Notes: generated by a model not told the origin, from the letters alone. A stretch of DNA of 64,000 nt from Gari tellinella (GCA_922989275.2 OV277870.1:40420356-40484355), one strand, 5' to 3'. Shown: positions 22,406 to 34,046, counted from the first letter of the stretch. Made by a program: numbers and translations.

Positions 22406-22897
22406 TTATACAACGATATAGCCAATGACGTTTAAAACTTAACTTTATTAAAGCCTCTCTATTACGGCCACAAAAGTGTGCTAATCATATTTAGGTGTTT
22501 ATGACAGGTGAATGTTTAAAGAAACTAGTAGCCAGATTTAGCATAAACTACGTGGGACGTGATTCTTTCACAAAAGCCGGCTTTATCTAAGAAATTCGCT
22601 TTTTAAATTTTATTTATAATATTTTTGTCCGGCACAATTTAAAAAGCCATCCTTGTGAATGAAAAGAAGGGCAACTCTGTAAATACAGGGCTCCAGATAA
22701 CGGAAGTGTTTCGAAAAATAAAATCTTTATTTCTGCTTTTAAACCCAATGGTGTCATACTCATTAAAATTGTCTCGAAGAGACGGTTTAATCAGTAGTAA
22801 CACCATAGCATTCGGTGCTGAAATGAGTCAGAAAATGTTAGATTAGTTCAGATTACTCCCGCTTACATGTGTATCTGGAGCATTGAAAATGAACCGG

Positions 22898-23109
22898 TTA
22901 ACCCTTATTCTTCTGCACAGTCGTCTGCTTTGATATTGTCGTCTGCAAAATGTGTTCAGTTTAGATTTATGCATTGTTTTGATTAAACAAACCTTAAAAC
23001 GAGTGTCAAACAGTTTGGATCCAGATGAGACGCCGCGTTACGCGGCGTCTTTCTAGATTCAAACAGTTTGTAAACTACGTAAAGTTACGACCAGTAGGCA
23101 CAGGGTTAA
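22898..23109 (-). mobile_element. Family J MITE nested in element Z
   Basis: TTAACCCTTATTCTTCTGCA at one edge and GGCACAGGGTTAA at the other, with the hairpin CAAACAGTTTGGATCCAGAT and a damaged right arm (GTCTTTCTAGATTC). It occupies the same position in all three Z copies, so it inserted before Z spread. Confidence 0.8.
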
Positions 23110-23360
23110 ACTATGAGATCCAGTCAAAATGTGAAAATATTATTCACTGGGGGTGAGCGATTAAAGAAATACGGAGAATCTTTACATTGAACTTGCTGAA
23201 AATGACTGTTTCAGCCTTGTCCGCTCTCTAACTCAAACACTTCTTTTTGGATCTTCACCAAACTTGCTACAAATGTTTGTTAGTATAGAATCTAGGTCAG
23301 GTTTAATACCTAGCAAAATCGCATGAGGCATGTCTGAGTTATTGCCCTTGAATAATTAAA

Positions 23361-24229
23361 CGAGGGCATCGCAAGCGGTACATTATACGCCCACTGGCAA
23401 AGAAATATATAGTTTTATGGGATTATCACAAGTTATTCTAATTTGTAGACTTTTAGAGCTCTAAGAGCATAAACAATAAAGAAATAAAGCCTTTTCTAGC
23501 ATATCTGAGTACACTAAGGGCAGATAACTCGACACAATGAACCGATTTCAATAATAATCAAGCCTTTCATGAACTTATACTTCTATAATTATACTGTGGG
23601 CATTCAGAACTGTAGTTGCTAAGTATGTTAACACTGTCAAATAAGCCTTTTATAGAATATTTGAGTTCAACAAGGGCAGATAACTCTGTAACGAAATATC
23701 AAATAAATCTCAAACTTAATTCAGCTTCAGATCGTGATGCATATAACCTTTCTGTGAAGTTTCATTAATATCCTTCAAATAGTTTTCCAAAAAACTCTGG
23801 ACAAGCTTTTTATGGCATATTTGAGTACATCAAGGGCAGATAACTCTGTATTAAATGAATTTACAACTTGACTCATCTTAAGATCTAGATGCAAATAACA
23901 TTTGAGTGAAGTTTCGTTAATATCCCTTCAATAGTTTTCCTAAAAAACTCCAGGCAAGCTTTTTATAGCATATTTGAGTACATCAAGGGCAGATAACTCT
24001 GAAACAAAATTTTGAATGAACCACAAACTCGACTCAGGATTAGATCTTGATGCATATCACATTTCTGTGAAGTTTCATCAATACTCCTCAGATAGATTTC
24101 CAGAAAAACTCCGGACAAAGAAAATGTAGACGGACGAACGAACGGACAAACGGACGGACGGACGGACGAACTGACGGACGGACGGACAGGGCCACGCCAA
24201 TATACGACCACCTTTAGAGGTGGGCGTAT
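23361..24229 (+). mobile_element. Second minisatellite element, inserted in Z
   Basis: Four tandem ~155-160 bp cores are marked by GGGCAGATAACTC at 23519, 23674, 23834 and 23987. They are followed by an ACGG-type microsatellite and an end with CACCTTTAGAGGTG and GGGCGTATA. The left end carries TATACGCCCAC, the complement of the right-end text. The element splits a Z core between AATAATTAAA and AAAAATGACTG. The core-plus-tetranucleotide layout matches descriptions of bivalve pearl-type elements. Homology to them was not tested. Confidence 0.7.
24129..24190 (+). repeat. ACGG/ACGA tetranucleotide microsatellite
   Basis: Alternating ACGG, ACGA and ACAA units, about 15 in all, forming the tail of the minisatellite element. 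Reading it on the other strand gives a misleading serine/arginine/proline-rich frame. Confidence 0.9.
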
Positions 24230-24479
24230 AAAAATGACTGTTTCAGCATTTTGTGCTCTCTAACACAAACACTTTTTATTGGATCTTCACCAAACTTGCT
24301 GACAATGTGTATTGGTATTAAATCTAGGTCAAGAAAAAAATCGAATACAGTTGAATGAAAATCCTGTAAGAGGTAGAGGAGAAATGGAGTTGTCATTTAT
24401 TACTTAACTTATTACCAACATGGCTACGATGAAGCACATGCAACCATTGACCAAATATTTGGCTAAAATAGAATAAAAA

Positions 24480-25920
24480 CTGGTCCTTTTACAGAGTGGA
24501 CAGGGCAAAAATAAGGATAAAATAGCAAAATTTTAAAAAATTGAAGAACCATAACTTCAACATGCCTTCGGCGATTCGGGTATAAATAGAACTGGACCAA
24601 GATTTTATATAAATATTATTTTCAGCAAATTTGGTGAAGATCCAATTAAAGACTGTTTGAGTCAGAATGCTGACAAGCCTGAAGTAGTCAATTTTTAGTC
24701 ATTCAAGGGCAATAACTCCAACATGTCTTGTGCGATTTTGGACGTTAAGATGATTGACCTAGATTTTATATTAATAAACATTTTCAACAAGTTTGGTGAA
24801 TATCTGATAAAAACTGTATGTGTTAGAAAGCAAAAATTGCTGAAACATTAATTTTTAATAATTAAAGGGCAAAATCTCAGACATGCCTTTTGCGTTTTTA
24901 GTAGTATTCAAACCAAACCTTGATTTTATATAAATAAACATTTTCAGCAAAAAGTATTTGTGTTAGAGAGCAAAAAATGGTGAAACAGTCCTTTTTAATA
25001 CATAAAGGGCAATAACTAAGTTAATCCTTATGGGACTTTAGTAATAATCGCACTGAACCTAGATTTTATATAAATAAAGAAGTTTAGCAAGTTTGGTGAA
25101 GATCCGATGAAAACTCTTTGTGTTAGAGAGCAAGAAAGGCTGAAACAACCATTTTTTAATAATTAAAGGGCTATTACTCCAACATGCCTTTTGCGATTTT
25201 AGTAGGATTCAAACTTAACCTTGATTTTATATTAATGAAAACTTTCAGCAAGTTTGGTGAAGATTCCAAAAAAAGTATTTGTGTTGGAGAGCAAAAATTG
25301 CTGAAAACTGTCATTTTTAATACATAAAGGACAGAAACTAAGATATGCAACATGCGATTTTTGTAATAATCAAACTAGAACTAAATTTTATATAATTAAA
25401 CATTTTCAGCAAGTTTAGTGAATATCCGATAAAAACTGTATGTGTTAGAGTGCGGAAGTGACTGAAACATTCATATTTTATTAATAAACAGGCAATAACT
25501 CAGATATACCTTATCCGATTTTAGTGGTAACCAAACTAAACCTTGATTTTATATCAATAAACATTTTCAGCAAGTTTGGTGAAGATCCAATAAAACGTAT
25601 TGTGTTAGAGAGCAAAACTTGCTGAAACAGTCATTTTTAATACATAAAGGGCAAAAACTCAGATTTGCCACATGCGATTGTAGTAATAATCAAACTAGAC
25701 CAAAGTTTTATATGAATAAATATTTTCAGCATGTTTGGTGAATATCCGATAAAAGCTGTTTGTTTTAGAGTGCAAAAATGACTGAAACAGTCGTCTTTTA
25801 TTAATTAACAGGCAATAACTCAAAAATAACTCAACCTTGATTTTAAATCAATGAACATTTTCAGCAAGTTTGTGGAATAACGGATAAAAAATAGTTGAGT
25901 TAGAGAGCGGACAAAAAAGT
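24480..25920 (+). repeat. ~161 bp tandem core array of element Z
   Basis: CAGCAAGTTTGGTGAAGATC or close variants occur at 24623, 24785, 24945, 25085, 25246, 25407, 25568, 25727 and 25862. Spacings are 162, 160, 140, 161, 161, 161, 159 and 135. Each unit also has GGGCAATAACTCAGACATGC, GTGTTAGAGAGCAAAA and GCTGAAACAGTCATTTTTAA. The short spacings mark two internal deletions. Confidence 0.9.
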
Positions 25921-26611
25921 GTGATAGTCTAACTGACTGATGGATGGACGGGCGGAGGTAGATACGGTTGCACCCTGTGCAGTTGTTTTCGGCTGTATCA
26001 CGTGATACTAAACCGTGTGGAAATATTTATGTCAGACGTTCTATTTTCGGTTTGTTATGATTTTAAATCGCCCTTTTTGGTGATTTAGGTCATTTCATCA
26101 TTTCATAGATCAGTTTGGCCCATAATAATGTTCAAACATTATTATTAACCGTTATTGTATTTCAGACATTCAGAAAAGGTCTGAAAACACAATGGGACTT
26201 TAAACGTACTCTAGTGTATAACAATAGAGAATCCCATATTCGTTCAGGTGAAGGCATGTACGTGCACAAACGATGCATATTGATTTGAATAATTGAAATA
26301 GAGTCTAGTAGACGCAATTGAATATATAAAGACTAATATTTGATGACTTTTCTTGAGGATGTTTTTAGACTGGTAATACTGTTTCAATGCAAGATACACG
26401 ATACTGCTACGCATTTGCTTTTATTTGAATATTGTCTTTTAATTTTGCAAATACAGCTTGTTGTTGTTCCTGTTGCTAAGGTTTATAGTCCCGCTAAAGC
26501 TTTTTCAGGTGCGTCTTCCCATTGTCATCAGGGTGGAGACAATGGTCAGCATATAGCCTATAACTGTCTGGACTTTAACGCATACACCATTTGATTGCCA
26601 GTCACTTTAAA

Positions 26612-26671
26612 GCATGGCGACAGTAAAACAGAAAGGTAATTAAGGAGCCTTCTGTTTTACTGTAACCATGC
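26612..26671. repeat. Hairpin around ACAGTAAAACAGAA
   Basis: CATGGCGACAGTAAAACAGA and its near-complement TTCTGTTTTACTGTAACCAT pair over 22-24 bp with a loop containing AATTAAGGAG. Similar words occur at 37012-37045. The family is unknown. Confidence 0.7.
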
Positions 26672-26756
26672 TTAAACCTAGCGCTAGTCATTCATGAGAT
26701 AGATAGGTTTACTGTATTATGAGAGAGATTGATTTCTCAAATTCTGTCAGTCCGTA

Positions 26757-26930
26757 TACAGTGGAGAATCTATTATTTGGATCAGGCTCCAAATTGTTTG
26801 CCACCAAGATAAACATGAATTATCAGAATTGTCCATAAGTTGTACTTTTCTACGTGTTAGTGCTTTTCGTTTGCGTACGTTTGCGTACGTTTGCGTTTAA
26901 ACGGAAAATAATAACAGATTCTCCATTGTA
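26757..26930 (+). mobile_element. Family A MITE, internal deletion
   Basis: The left end TACAGTGGAGAATCTATTAT is joined directly to GGATCAGGCTCCAAATTGTT, so the left arm and the left half of the hairpin are deleted. The right half and the terminal CTCCATTGTA remain, with a duplicated GCGTACGTTT unit. Confidence 0.88.
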
Positions 26931-27049
26931 TGTTTCATGCAAGCAGTTTCGACTCTGATCACTGGTCCTGCGCTGATTGTTGTACTTTAATGTTTCATAC
27001 ATAATTTCTTCAAAACCAGTTCGAAACTCTACACAAACTGGACAAACGT

Positions 27050-28490
27050 GGAATACTACACACACATGAACAGGTTAGCACAATAAATATTTACTGTCCG
27101 TTTCTTGCCAGATTTAGAATTGAAAACACCCACTGTCAAAAACGTATTACTACAGCTGTTACCGTTGACACGCTCTTCAATCATTTTAAAATTCCTCACG
27201 CTAAAGTGTCGAAATATGTTTCTTTTCGGAGTTACAGTTAAGAAATGAACTGATTTTTTTCGGCCATCAAGCGAAATTAACGAAAGAAAATATTCGGCAA
27301 AATCCATGAATCGCTCGATTAATGGTAAATTTGCTAATAATCAACTGTCGTTTATTTCGCTTGAACGCCGAACATATCGGTTCATTTCTTATATTTACGG
27401 TGTTATTGCTGTTATTTCTAATACTAGATTAACATTTTGTTTGCACGCATGTATGTTAAATACATATCAGAGGTTGATAACCCGAATAATATGTACCCTA
27501 TAAGGAACAGCCATGACCGACTTACTGAAGCTTTGTACATCCAAAAGCAAAAAAAACAAACAAACATTGTTTACTTTTTAATGTCAACAACTTTGACAAT
27601 TTTGCGCGAAATGCCGATTTGATGTCATTTGAACATGACGTCATCCCCCCTAACCTCCTCTTCGAAACAGATCCACAAGTTCCGCCCTCTCGAGAAATGA
27701 TGTTTATACGAAATGAACGGCTTTTTTTTCAATTGAATTGAATAGGGCGAATGTAAATATAAATGAAATGTAAACGCAGCGGATGGATCTACAGATTTTG
27801 ACTATTTTGTTGAAACAAAGAAACCTATGCCGAGTTTTTTTTAAGCTCAATGGCCAGCTTTTTAATACCTTTCTCTATCCGACACGGGGGAAACCGAAAA
27901 AACATTGATGATTCAATTAATTTGCTTCTACGAGAAATTGTAAAATATCTTTATTTAGACCTCTAAAATATAGATTACTGGTTGTATATTTAAACAGGAA
28001 AGCAAGTTAAGAGTCAAACTGAAAGTTCCGTACTGAACTTTCTTTTTTTTTTTTTACTGTTCTCTTGCTTTAAGCAGTCATCTGTCTAAAACATTCTATA
28101 ATAACACTATTCAGTGGTCGTAATAGAGAACTTTTACTGTAATTTTGCAAATGTAGGTTAATATTTTACGGGAGATATGTTGTTTATCCTCTTAATTGAT
28201 GCTTCCTAGTTCCATGTTGTTGACATAAAGAAGGATATTGTAACTTTCAGATACAGGTATTCACGTAATGCAATGAGCAATAGAGAAATAAACACGATGT
28301 TAACGACTCGTTGCCAAAGGAATCAACCCCTCCAATGCAATTAGATCATGCATAAGGAGCCTTCTCATCAGAATCTGCACTATTTGTCATTTTGCAATAT
28401 ATTACAAAACAAAGCATTGATCGTTTAAACATTGATTATCCTATATGAAATCTGGAATGAGCCATCAAGTGTTCAGAGGTGACTGAGGAA
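27050..28490. other. Unassigned region with one CRE-like site
   Basis: A full palindromic TGACGTCA sits at 27636-27643, followed by a C-rich tract. This could be a promoter, but no exon was recognised downstream. A decayed F-type hairpin lies at 27995-28090 (AAACTGAAAGTTCC ... TTGCTTTAAGCAGTC). Confidence 0.4.
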
Positions 28491-28499
28491 GCTATGTTA

Positions 28500-28745
28500 T
28501 TAATCCTTTCACTCTCACTGACGCCTTAAAGCGCGTTTGCAAACCGTTCGGGTCCTGATCAGACGCCGCTTAACGCGGCGTTTGATCAGAACCCAAACTG
28601 TTTGACACTCTTATCGATATTTAGCAAGACATACAACTTTCATTCTGACTTTAAAACGTGTCTTGCGGATAATAATACTGAAGCAAAAGACGCTTAATCG
28701 GTGAAGCGGTAAAACTCTCCCGAATAATTTGATCTTGGGGGTTAA
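28500..28745 (-). mobile_element. Family B MITE, diverged
   Basis: TTAATCCTTTCACTCTCACT at the left and TTGGGGGTTAA at the right. The hairpin has a perfect tip, CGCCGCTTAACGCGGCG. The B-specific GAAGCAAAAGACG and GTGAAGCGGTAAAA are present. Confidence 0.75.
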
Positions 28746-28899
28746 TGCTTGTCAGATATTATTCAACTTCATTCCTGTGGGGCGATACATGTTAGTTAAA
28801 CATCTGCTTTACCCAATCACATCCGCTCACTGCCATATCAATGTAGTGTCTGCTTCAATAGTATAGTTTTCCGTATGACTCTTATTTTAGATTTAAGGA

Positions 28900-28992
28900 A
28901 GTATGACTGACAAACTCAATATTAGAGTGAAATGATTGAGATCCTAATCAGATGCAGTTTAACGCAGCGTCTGTTCTGAAGCAAAACTGTTA
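28900..28992. repeat. Decayed central hairpin
   Basis: GAGATCCTAATCAGATGCAG and its complement, with CAGCGTCTGTTCTGA and AACTGTTAGCAAATG, keep the hairpin order with many mismatches. The host element is not recognisable. Confidence 0.45.
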
Positions 28993-29072
28993 GCAAATGT
29001 TGTCAATTTTCAATGTGACACGATAAACAACGCCCACGTTACATGTTTACAATAAATGGTAATCCTTGAATA

Positions 29073-29322
29073 TACTGTGGAGAATCTGTTATTCTTTCCC
29101 GTTTAAACGCAAACGTACGCAAACGCAAAGCACAAACACGTAGAAAAGTACAACTTTTGGACAACTCTGATATTTAATGTTTATCTTGGTGGCAAACAGT
29201 TTGGAGCCTGCTCAGACGCCGGGTTATCCGGCGTCTGATCTGGCTCCAAACTGTTTGCACTGCAAATAATAGTTTTAGCGTAAACGTGTTTATTGGGAAA
29301 GAATAACACATTCTCCACTGTA
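29073..29322 (-). mobile_element. Family A MITE, 250 bp
   Basis: Complete copy. The left end is TACTGTGGAGAATC (one change). The hairpin has TGCTCAG in place of TGATCAG and GGTTATCC in place of GGTTACCC. Confidence 0.92.
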
Positions 29323-29520
29323 CCGGTATATGAAACAGCTTGACACAATATGATTAGAGTTATCTGTCGTTATATGGCTTTAAATCGTTAGCAAAGGACA
29401 TAAGTCCACGTAGTGCACATACGTTTAGAGGTAAATACATCAGCTATAGGGTTCTAGCACTATTTGTAAGCTTTGAACCTATACCAGACTGTTTGGTTGG
29501 AATGATATGCAACACAACTG

Positions 29521-29747
29521 TTAACCCATTTGCGCCCAGTGGATTCTTCCATGTTCTATATTCTATAGTCCATTTTTTATCAAAGGGATGTCTGGTCAAC
29601 ATTTTCATTTTCATTTTGTTTTATATTGAATTTCCTATCAGCAAACCGTGTAGACTCTGATCAGACGCCGCATGATGCGGCGTCTGATCAGTGTCTACAC
29701 TGTTTGCCTGTGTCCCATATATGGGATCGTTGGCACAAATGGGTTAA
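29521..29747 (+). mobile_element. Family C MITE, reference copy
   Basis: Perfectly delimited by TTAACCCATTTGCGCCC and GGCACAAATGGGTTAA. The inner stem joins GTGTAGACTCTGATCAGACG to its complement around a CCGCATGATGCGG tip. The sub-terminal CCCATATATGGG is present. The interior AAAGGGATGTCTGGTCAACA is shared by all C copies. Confidence 0.88.
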
Positions 29748-29859
29748 AGCACGCTAGCTGCCTTTTGAGTCAACGTCAGACAGCATGGAGTAATGTCTAT
29801 GTGTATAACCTTTTGAGGATCAAATTTGTCGAGAGTGTTTCAACTTCTACATATCCAAA

Positions 29860-30034
29860 GTGTCGTCTGCTTCAATAGTGTTGCCTGCAATATCGTTTCA
29901 AAGTTAGAGTTAAGGTTATATGAATGACGAAATTTCGAATCGAGTGTCAAACTGTTTTGATTCTGATCAGACGTCGTGTTACGCAAACTGTTTGCAAATG
30001 CGCTTTTTGACGTCATTGAGAGTGAAAGGGTTAA
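29860..30034 (+). mobile_element. Family B MITE, left-truncated
   Basis: Starts within the B interior (GTCGTCTGCTTCAATAGTG) and ends AGAGTGAAAGGGTTAA. The right half of the hairpin stem has lost about 25 bases, so the arm reads GTGTTACGCAAACTGTTTGC. Confidence 0.75.
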
Positions 30035-30052
30035 TGCATAACATGTGTGTCA

Positions 30053-30296
30053 TACAGTGGATAAAACGTTTTTCTTTCCTGTTTAAACGCAAACGAAACG
30101 CAAAGCACTAAAATGTATAGAATGACAATTTTTTGATAATTCTGCCTATTTATTTTAATCTGAGTGGCAAACATTTTGGAGCCTGATCAGACGCCGGGTT
30201 ACCCGGCGTCTGATCTGGCTCCAAACTGTTTGCACTGTAAATAATATTTTTAGCGTAAACGCGTTTATTGGGAAAGAATAACACATTCTCCACTGT
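30053..30296 (-). mobile_element. Family A MITE, mosaic A2/A1
   Basis: The left end ATAAAACGTTTTTC and the flank CTGAGTGGC beside the hairpin are A2 features. After the hairpin the text GCACTGTAAATAATA and the right end AACACATTCTCCACTGT are A1 features. The switch lies at the central hairpin. Confidence 0.88.
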
Positions 30297-30365
30297 GCCT
30301 CGATACACCCAACACAGCAAAACTTTATACATGTACTATGACCACTAAGAAAAATACAGTATTAC

Positions 30366-31494
30366 AAGGGGCATATTTAAGTAGTGGCAACTGATCAATA
30401 ACTTCATCATAAAAAGTGATATATCATTTTAAAAAACAACTATTTGCCAACATGATGGTGTAACGCACAATAAGATCACATAAGTAAATAAGTCACAATA
30501 TGAGCCTAAATGACCACTTCATTAGGACACTATATCATAGCACTTGTCAGCCATTAATTTTTTACGTAATAACTTCTTCTTTTTTAAACTTAAGATAAAT
30601 TAGGGAAAACTAGTGTATGTCTCTTTTATAATGTAAATAAAAGTTCATTACTATTTAAAGGGTTAACTGTCTTAGATTTTTTTTCTCAAAAACAATATTT
30701 CTTATTTTGCTCATGAAAAAAACGCGACAGTTACATGTGTTTTCTGGACCTATAAGTCTTTTCTAGATCGGTATATCTATAATTTGATTTTAAAACATAT
30801 AAATCTACTTCAATAACTTTAGTCATAACCTGGTTTTATATATGAATTGAGTATATTTAAAGTTTTTAATTCATTCATTCTATCTATTTTTTTTTTTTCT
30901 TTATTTTTTTTTATAATTCTTATTTTATAAAATAAGATAGTTCAACGCTTAAGTGTATGCATACTTGTGTGATATCATTGACATAATCTTTTCTAGATCG
31001 GTATATCTATAATTTGATTTCAAAACATATATATCTACTTCAATGACTTTAGTTATAACCTGGTTTTATATATGAATTGAGTATATTTAACGGGTTTTTT
31101 TTATTCAATTTATTATTATTGTTTATTAATTATTTTATTTTATTTTATTTTATAATTCTTTGTTTATATAATAAGATAATTCAAAGCTGAAGTGTATGCA
31201 TACTTATATCCTTGAAAGAAAGTTTCTTAAACTTATTCAAGATGATAAAGCAGCAATAATAATTATAGTATCAAATTTTGTTAAAATAATTACCCAAAAA
31301 ATACACAAAAAAGGTCAAGCGTCCTATAGTATGGGTCATTTAGGTTCATGTTGTGACTTATTGACTTATGTGATCTGATCGCGCGTTATACCATGTTGTC
31401 GGCCAAAAAATTGATCTTTACAATACTACACATGCATTTTGCAATTATTATATTGAAATTATTGTCAGTTGCCACTACTTAAAAAATTACCCTC
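30366..31494. mobile_element. ~1.1 kb element with ~150 bp terminal inverted repeats
   Basis: The left side reads TTTAAGTAGTGGCAACTGAT, then CAACATGATGGTGTAACGC, AAGATCACATAAGT and AATGACC. The right side, complemented, gives TTTAAGTAGTGGCAACTGAC, CAACATGGTATAACGCGC, CAGATCACATAAGT and AATGACCC in the same order. The interior is AT-rich, holds a 230 bp tandem duplication, and has no transposase. No target duplication was clear, so the exact edges and the class are open. Long terminal repeats suggest a MULE- or foldback-like element. Confidence 0.75.
30757..31206 (+). repeat. 230 bp tandem duplication inside the long-TIR element
   Basis: TCTTTTCTAGATCGGTATAT begins at 30757 and again at 30987. 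Both units share AACCTGGTTTTATATATGAA and AAGTGTATGCATACTT. They differ mainly in T-rich tracts. Confidence 0.9.
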
Positions 31495-31723
31495 GTACAT
31501 GTATGACATTTGACGGTCTTAAGCTGGATGAAAGTACAGCAGAAATACGTGTATAAAAAGTTTCTGTCTACTTTTCATCTTTCTTAAAGCAGTCGTATGC
31601 CATAGATACTTTATCCTTAAAAAATGTTGTTATAGAGGGGTTTATTAAATGTATTAGTGTCTATATCACAATGCAAACTGTCAATTCAATGTTCTAAAAG
31701 CATCATAATATTTAATGTAAAGC

Positions 31724-32083
31724 TACGGTGCCCCCTCTCTACAACAACACCCAATTGGAGACACAGAATGTGTACGTCGTTCGGAAGGAGTTTTTATATG
31801 GCGGGATAATAAAGACTTTACTTAAATTTGCAAACAGCTCGAATCCAGATCGTAACGCGGCGTCTGATCTTGATGCAAACACTTTTTCATGCATCATTTT
31901 TCTTCTCTCAAAATGTTCACTTATATGTAATGCTGAGAAATTAAAGCAAACGCAATTTTAAGCAGCCGTTATTGCAGCAGTGAAAGGGGTAGAAATAATT
32001 GCCTTACTTTGGGACCAGCGGCAGACGTTGTTGTATGGTGGGAATCGTTGTTTGGAAGGCCGTTGTAGAGAGGAAGCACTGTA
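31724..32083 (-). mobile_element. Family D MITE
   Basis: TACGGTGCCCCCTCTCTACA at the left and GTAGAGAGGAAGCACTGTA at the right, with TA at the edges. The hairpin has lost part of its left arm (CCAGATCGTAACGCGGCG). Interior words TTATTGCAGC and GGGACCAGCGGCAGACG match the other D copies. Confidence 0.85.
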
Positions 32084-32148
32084 TTAGATTGTCTCTCGAC
32101 ACTGAACACTAAACCGTTTTGTAAATTTTCTAGTAGGTCCATACCCAG

Positions 32149-33937
32149 TTAAAGTCCCATTGTGTTTTCAGACCTTTTCATAATGTCTGAAATACAATAA
32201 CGGTTAATAATAATGTTTGAACATTCTAATGGGCCAAACTGATCTATGAAATGATGAAGACGGACCTAAATCACCAAAAAGGGCGATTTAAAATCATAAC
32301 AAACCGAAAATAGAGCGTCTGCCATAAACCTTACCACACGGCTTAGTATCACGTGATACAGCCGGAGTCAACATCACCGTGTGCAACCGCAATTACCTTC
32401 GACGGTCGATCCATCAGTCAGTTAGACTATCACACTTTTTTGTCCGCTCTCTAACTCGAATATCTTTTATCCGATCTTCCACAAACTTGCTGAAAATGTT
32501 CATTGATATAATATCAAGGTTTAGTTTGATTACTACTAAAATCGCATAAGGTGTTTTTGAGTTATTGCCTGTTAATTTATAAAAAATGACTGTTTCAGTC
32601 ATTTTTGCACTCTAAAACAAACAGTTTTTATCGGATATTCACCAAACATGCTGAACATATTTATTCATATAAAATTCAGGTCTAGTTTGATTATTACTAA
32701 AATCGCATGTGGCATACCCAAGTTTTTGCCCTTTATGTATTAAAAAATGACTGTTTTCAGCAAGGTTTGCTCTCTAACACAAATACGTTTTATTGGATCT
32801 TCACCAAATTTGCTGAAAATATTTATTGATATAATATCAAGGTTTAGTATGATTACTACTAAAAGCGCATAAGGTATATCTAAGTTATTTCCTGTTTATT
32901 AATGAAAAATGACGGTTTCAGTCACTTTTTGCACTCTAACACATACAGTTTTTATCGGATATTCATTAAACTTGCTGACAATGTTTAAGTATATACAATT
33001 TAGGTTAGTTTGATTATTACAAAAATCGCATGTGGCATATCTGAGGTTTTGCCCTTTATGTATTAAAAAATGACTGTTTCAGCATTTTCAGCAATAACTC
33101 AGACATGCCTTATGCGATTTTGCTAGTTATTGAACTTGACCTAGATTCTATACTAATAAACATTTGTAGCAAGTTTGGTGAAGATCCAAAAAGAAATGTT
33201 TGAGTTAGAGAGCGGACAAGGCTGAAACAGTCATTTTTTTCAGCAAGCTCAAGGTATACATTCACTATAGTTTATTTGACCGTTTACCCACAGTGAAAGA
33301 TATGTACACGTTGTTATCGAATCTCATAGTGTTTAACCCTGTGGCTTCTTTACGGAGTTTACAAACTATTTGAATCTAAAAAGACGCCGCGTAACGTGGC
33401 GTCTCATCTGGATCCAAACTATTTGACACTCGTCTTAAGGTTTGTTTAATTAAAACAATGCATAAATCTACACTGAACACATTTTGCAGACGACAATGTC
33501 GAAGCAGACGTCTGTGCAGCAGAATAAGGGTTATCCAGATGTTCCAGCTAAACATGTGAGCGAGAGTAATCTGAACCAATCTAACATTTTCTCACTCATT
33601 TCAGCACCGAATGCTATGGTGTTACTACTGATTAAACCGTCTATTCGAGACACTTTTAATGAGTATGACACCATTGGGTTTAAAAGCAGAAATAAAGATT
33701 TAAGTTTTCGAAATACTTCCGTTATCTGGAGCCCTGTATTTACAGAGTTGTCCTTCTTTCCATTCACAAGGGAGGCTTTTTAATTGGTGCTAGCACAAAA
33801 ATATTATAAATAAAATTTAAAAAGCGAATTGCTTAGATAAAACCGGTTTTTGTGAAAGAATCACGTCCCACGTAGTTCAAATGGGACCCCAAACAACCGT
33901 TTTATGCAGGTTTCTCAAAAGCACAATGCGGCTTTAA
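32149..33937 (+). mobile_element. Element Z, copy 2 (most complete and compact)
   Basis: Starts TTAAAGTCCCATTGTGTTTT and ends CACAATGCGGCTTTAA, giving short inverted ends flanked by TTAA on both sides. Order: end domain with GTATCACGTGATAC (32350); ~four cores in minus orientation, 32432-33080; one core in plus orientation to 33235; nested J MITE at 33332-33534; palindromic domain with ATGGTGTTACTACTGATTAA and its complement around CGTCTATTCGAGAC; terminal domain. The open frames across 33484-33783 are translations of this repeat and not genes. Confidence 0.78.
33332..33534 (+). mobile_element. Family J MITE nested in element Z copy 2
   Basis: TTAACCCTGTGGC at the left and AGAATAAGGGTTA at the right. 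The hairpin has TTTGAATCTAAAAAGACG and GTCTCATCTGGATCC arms. The position is identical to that in the other Z copies. Confidence 0.8.
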
Positions 33938-34046
33938 AATACTTGATCAAATAAGCGACTGATTAATACGGCTTCTACAGGACATTTTCAACGGCATTAC
34001 TGTTGTTCTGTATTAAGCTGTTAAATTCTATAAGACGTCAAAGAAG

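Larger units (their letters stand above)
22448..26203 (-). mobile_element. Element Z, copy 1 (TTAA-bounded minisatellite element)
   Basis: Largest copy of a three-member element. The right terminus reads CACAATGGGACTTTAA; the other terminus class reads CACAATGCGGCTTTAA in copies 2 and 3. At 22448 here only TTAAAGCC is still recognisable, and similarity to the others is firm from AACTACGTGGGACGTG (22547). Order, right to left: end domain with the palindrome GTATCACGTGATAC (26001) and a stem around AATGTTCAAACATT (26127); an array of ~161 bp cores at 24480-25920; inverted cores at 24230-24330 and 23165-23345; a nested J MITE; a palindromic domain. It encodes nothing recognisable. The tandem ~160 bp core layout recalls bivalve 'pearl' elements. 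The TTAA edges would instead suggest piggyBac-type mobilisation. Confidence 0.75.

Noticed and set aside
23963..24211. Frame with repeated RPSV motifs on the minus strand
   Set aside because: It is the translation of the ACGG microsatellite and adjoining core repeat.
24480..25920. CRISPR array, considered because of the regular direct repeats
   Set aside because: Units are ~161 bp without short-repeat/unique-spacer structure, and the context is animal DNA.
33484..33783. 99-codon plus frame and 78-codon minus frame, similar to frames at 22655 and 54443
   Set aside because: All lie in the palindromic domain of element Z. Similarity comes from repeat copies and not from selection on a protein.
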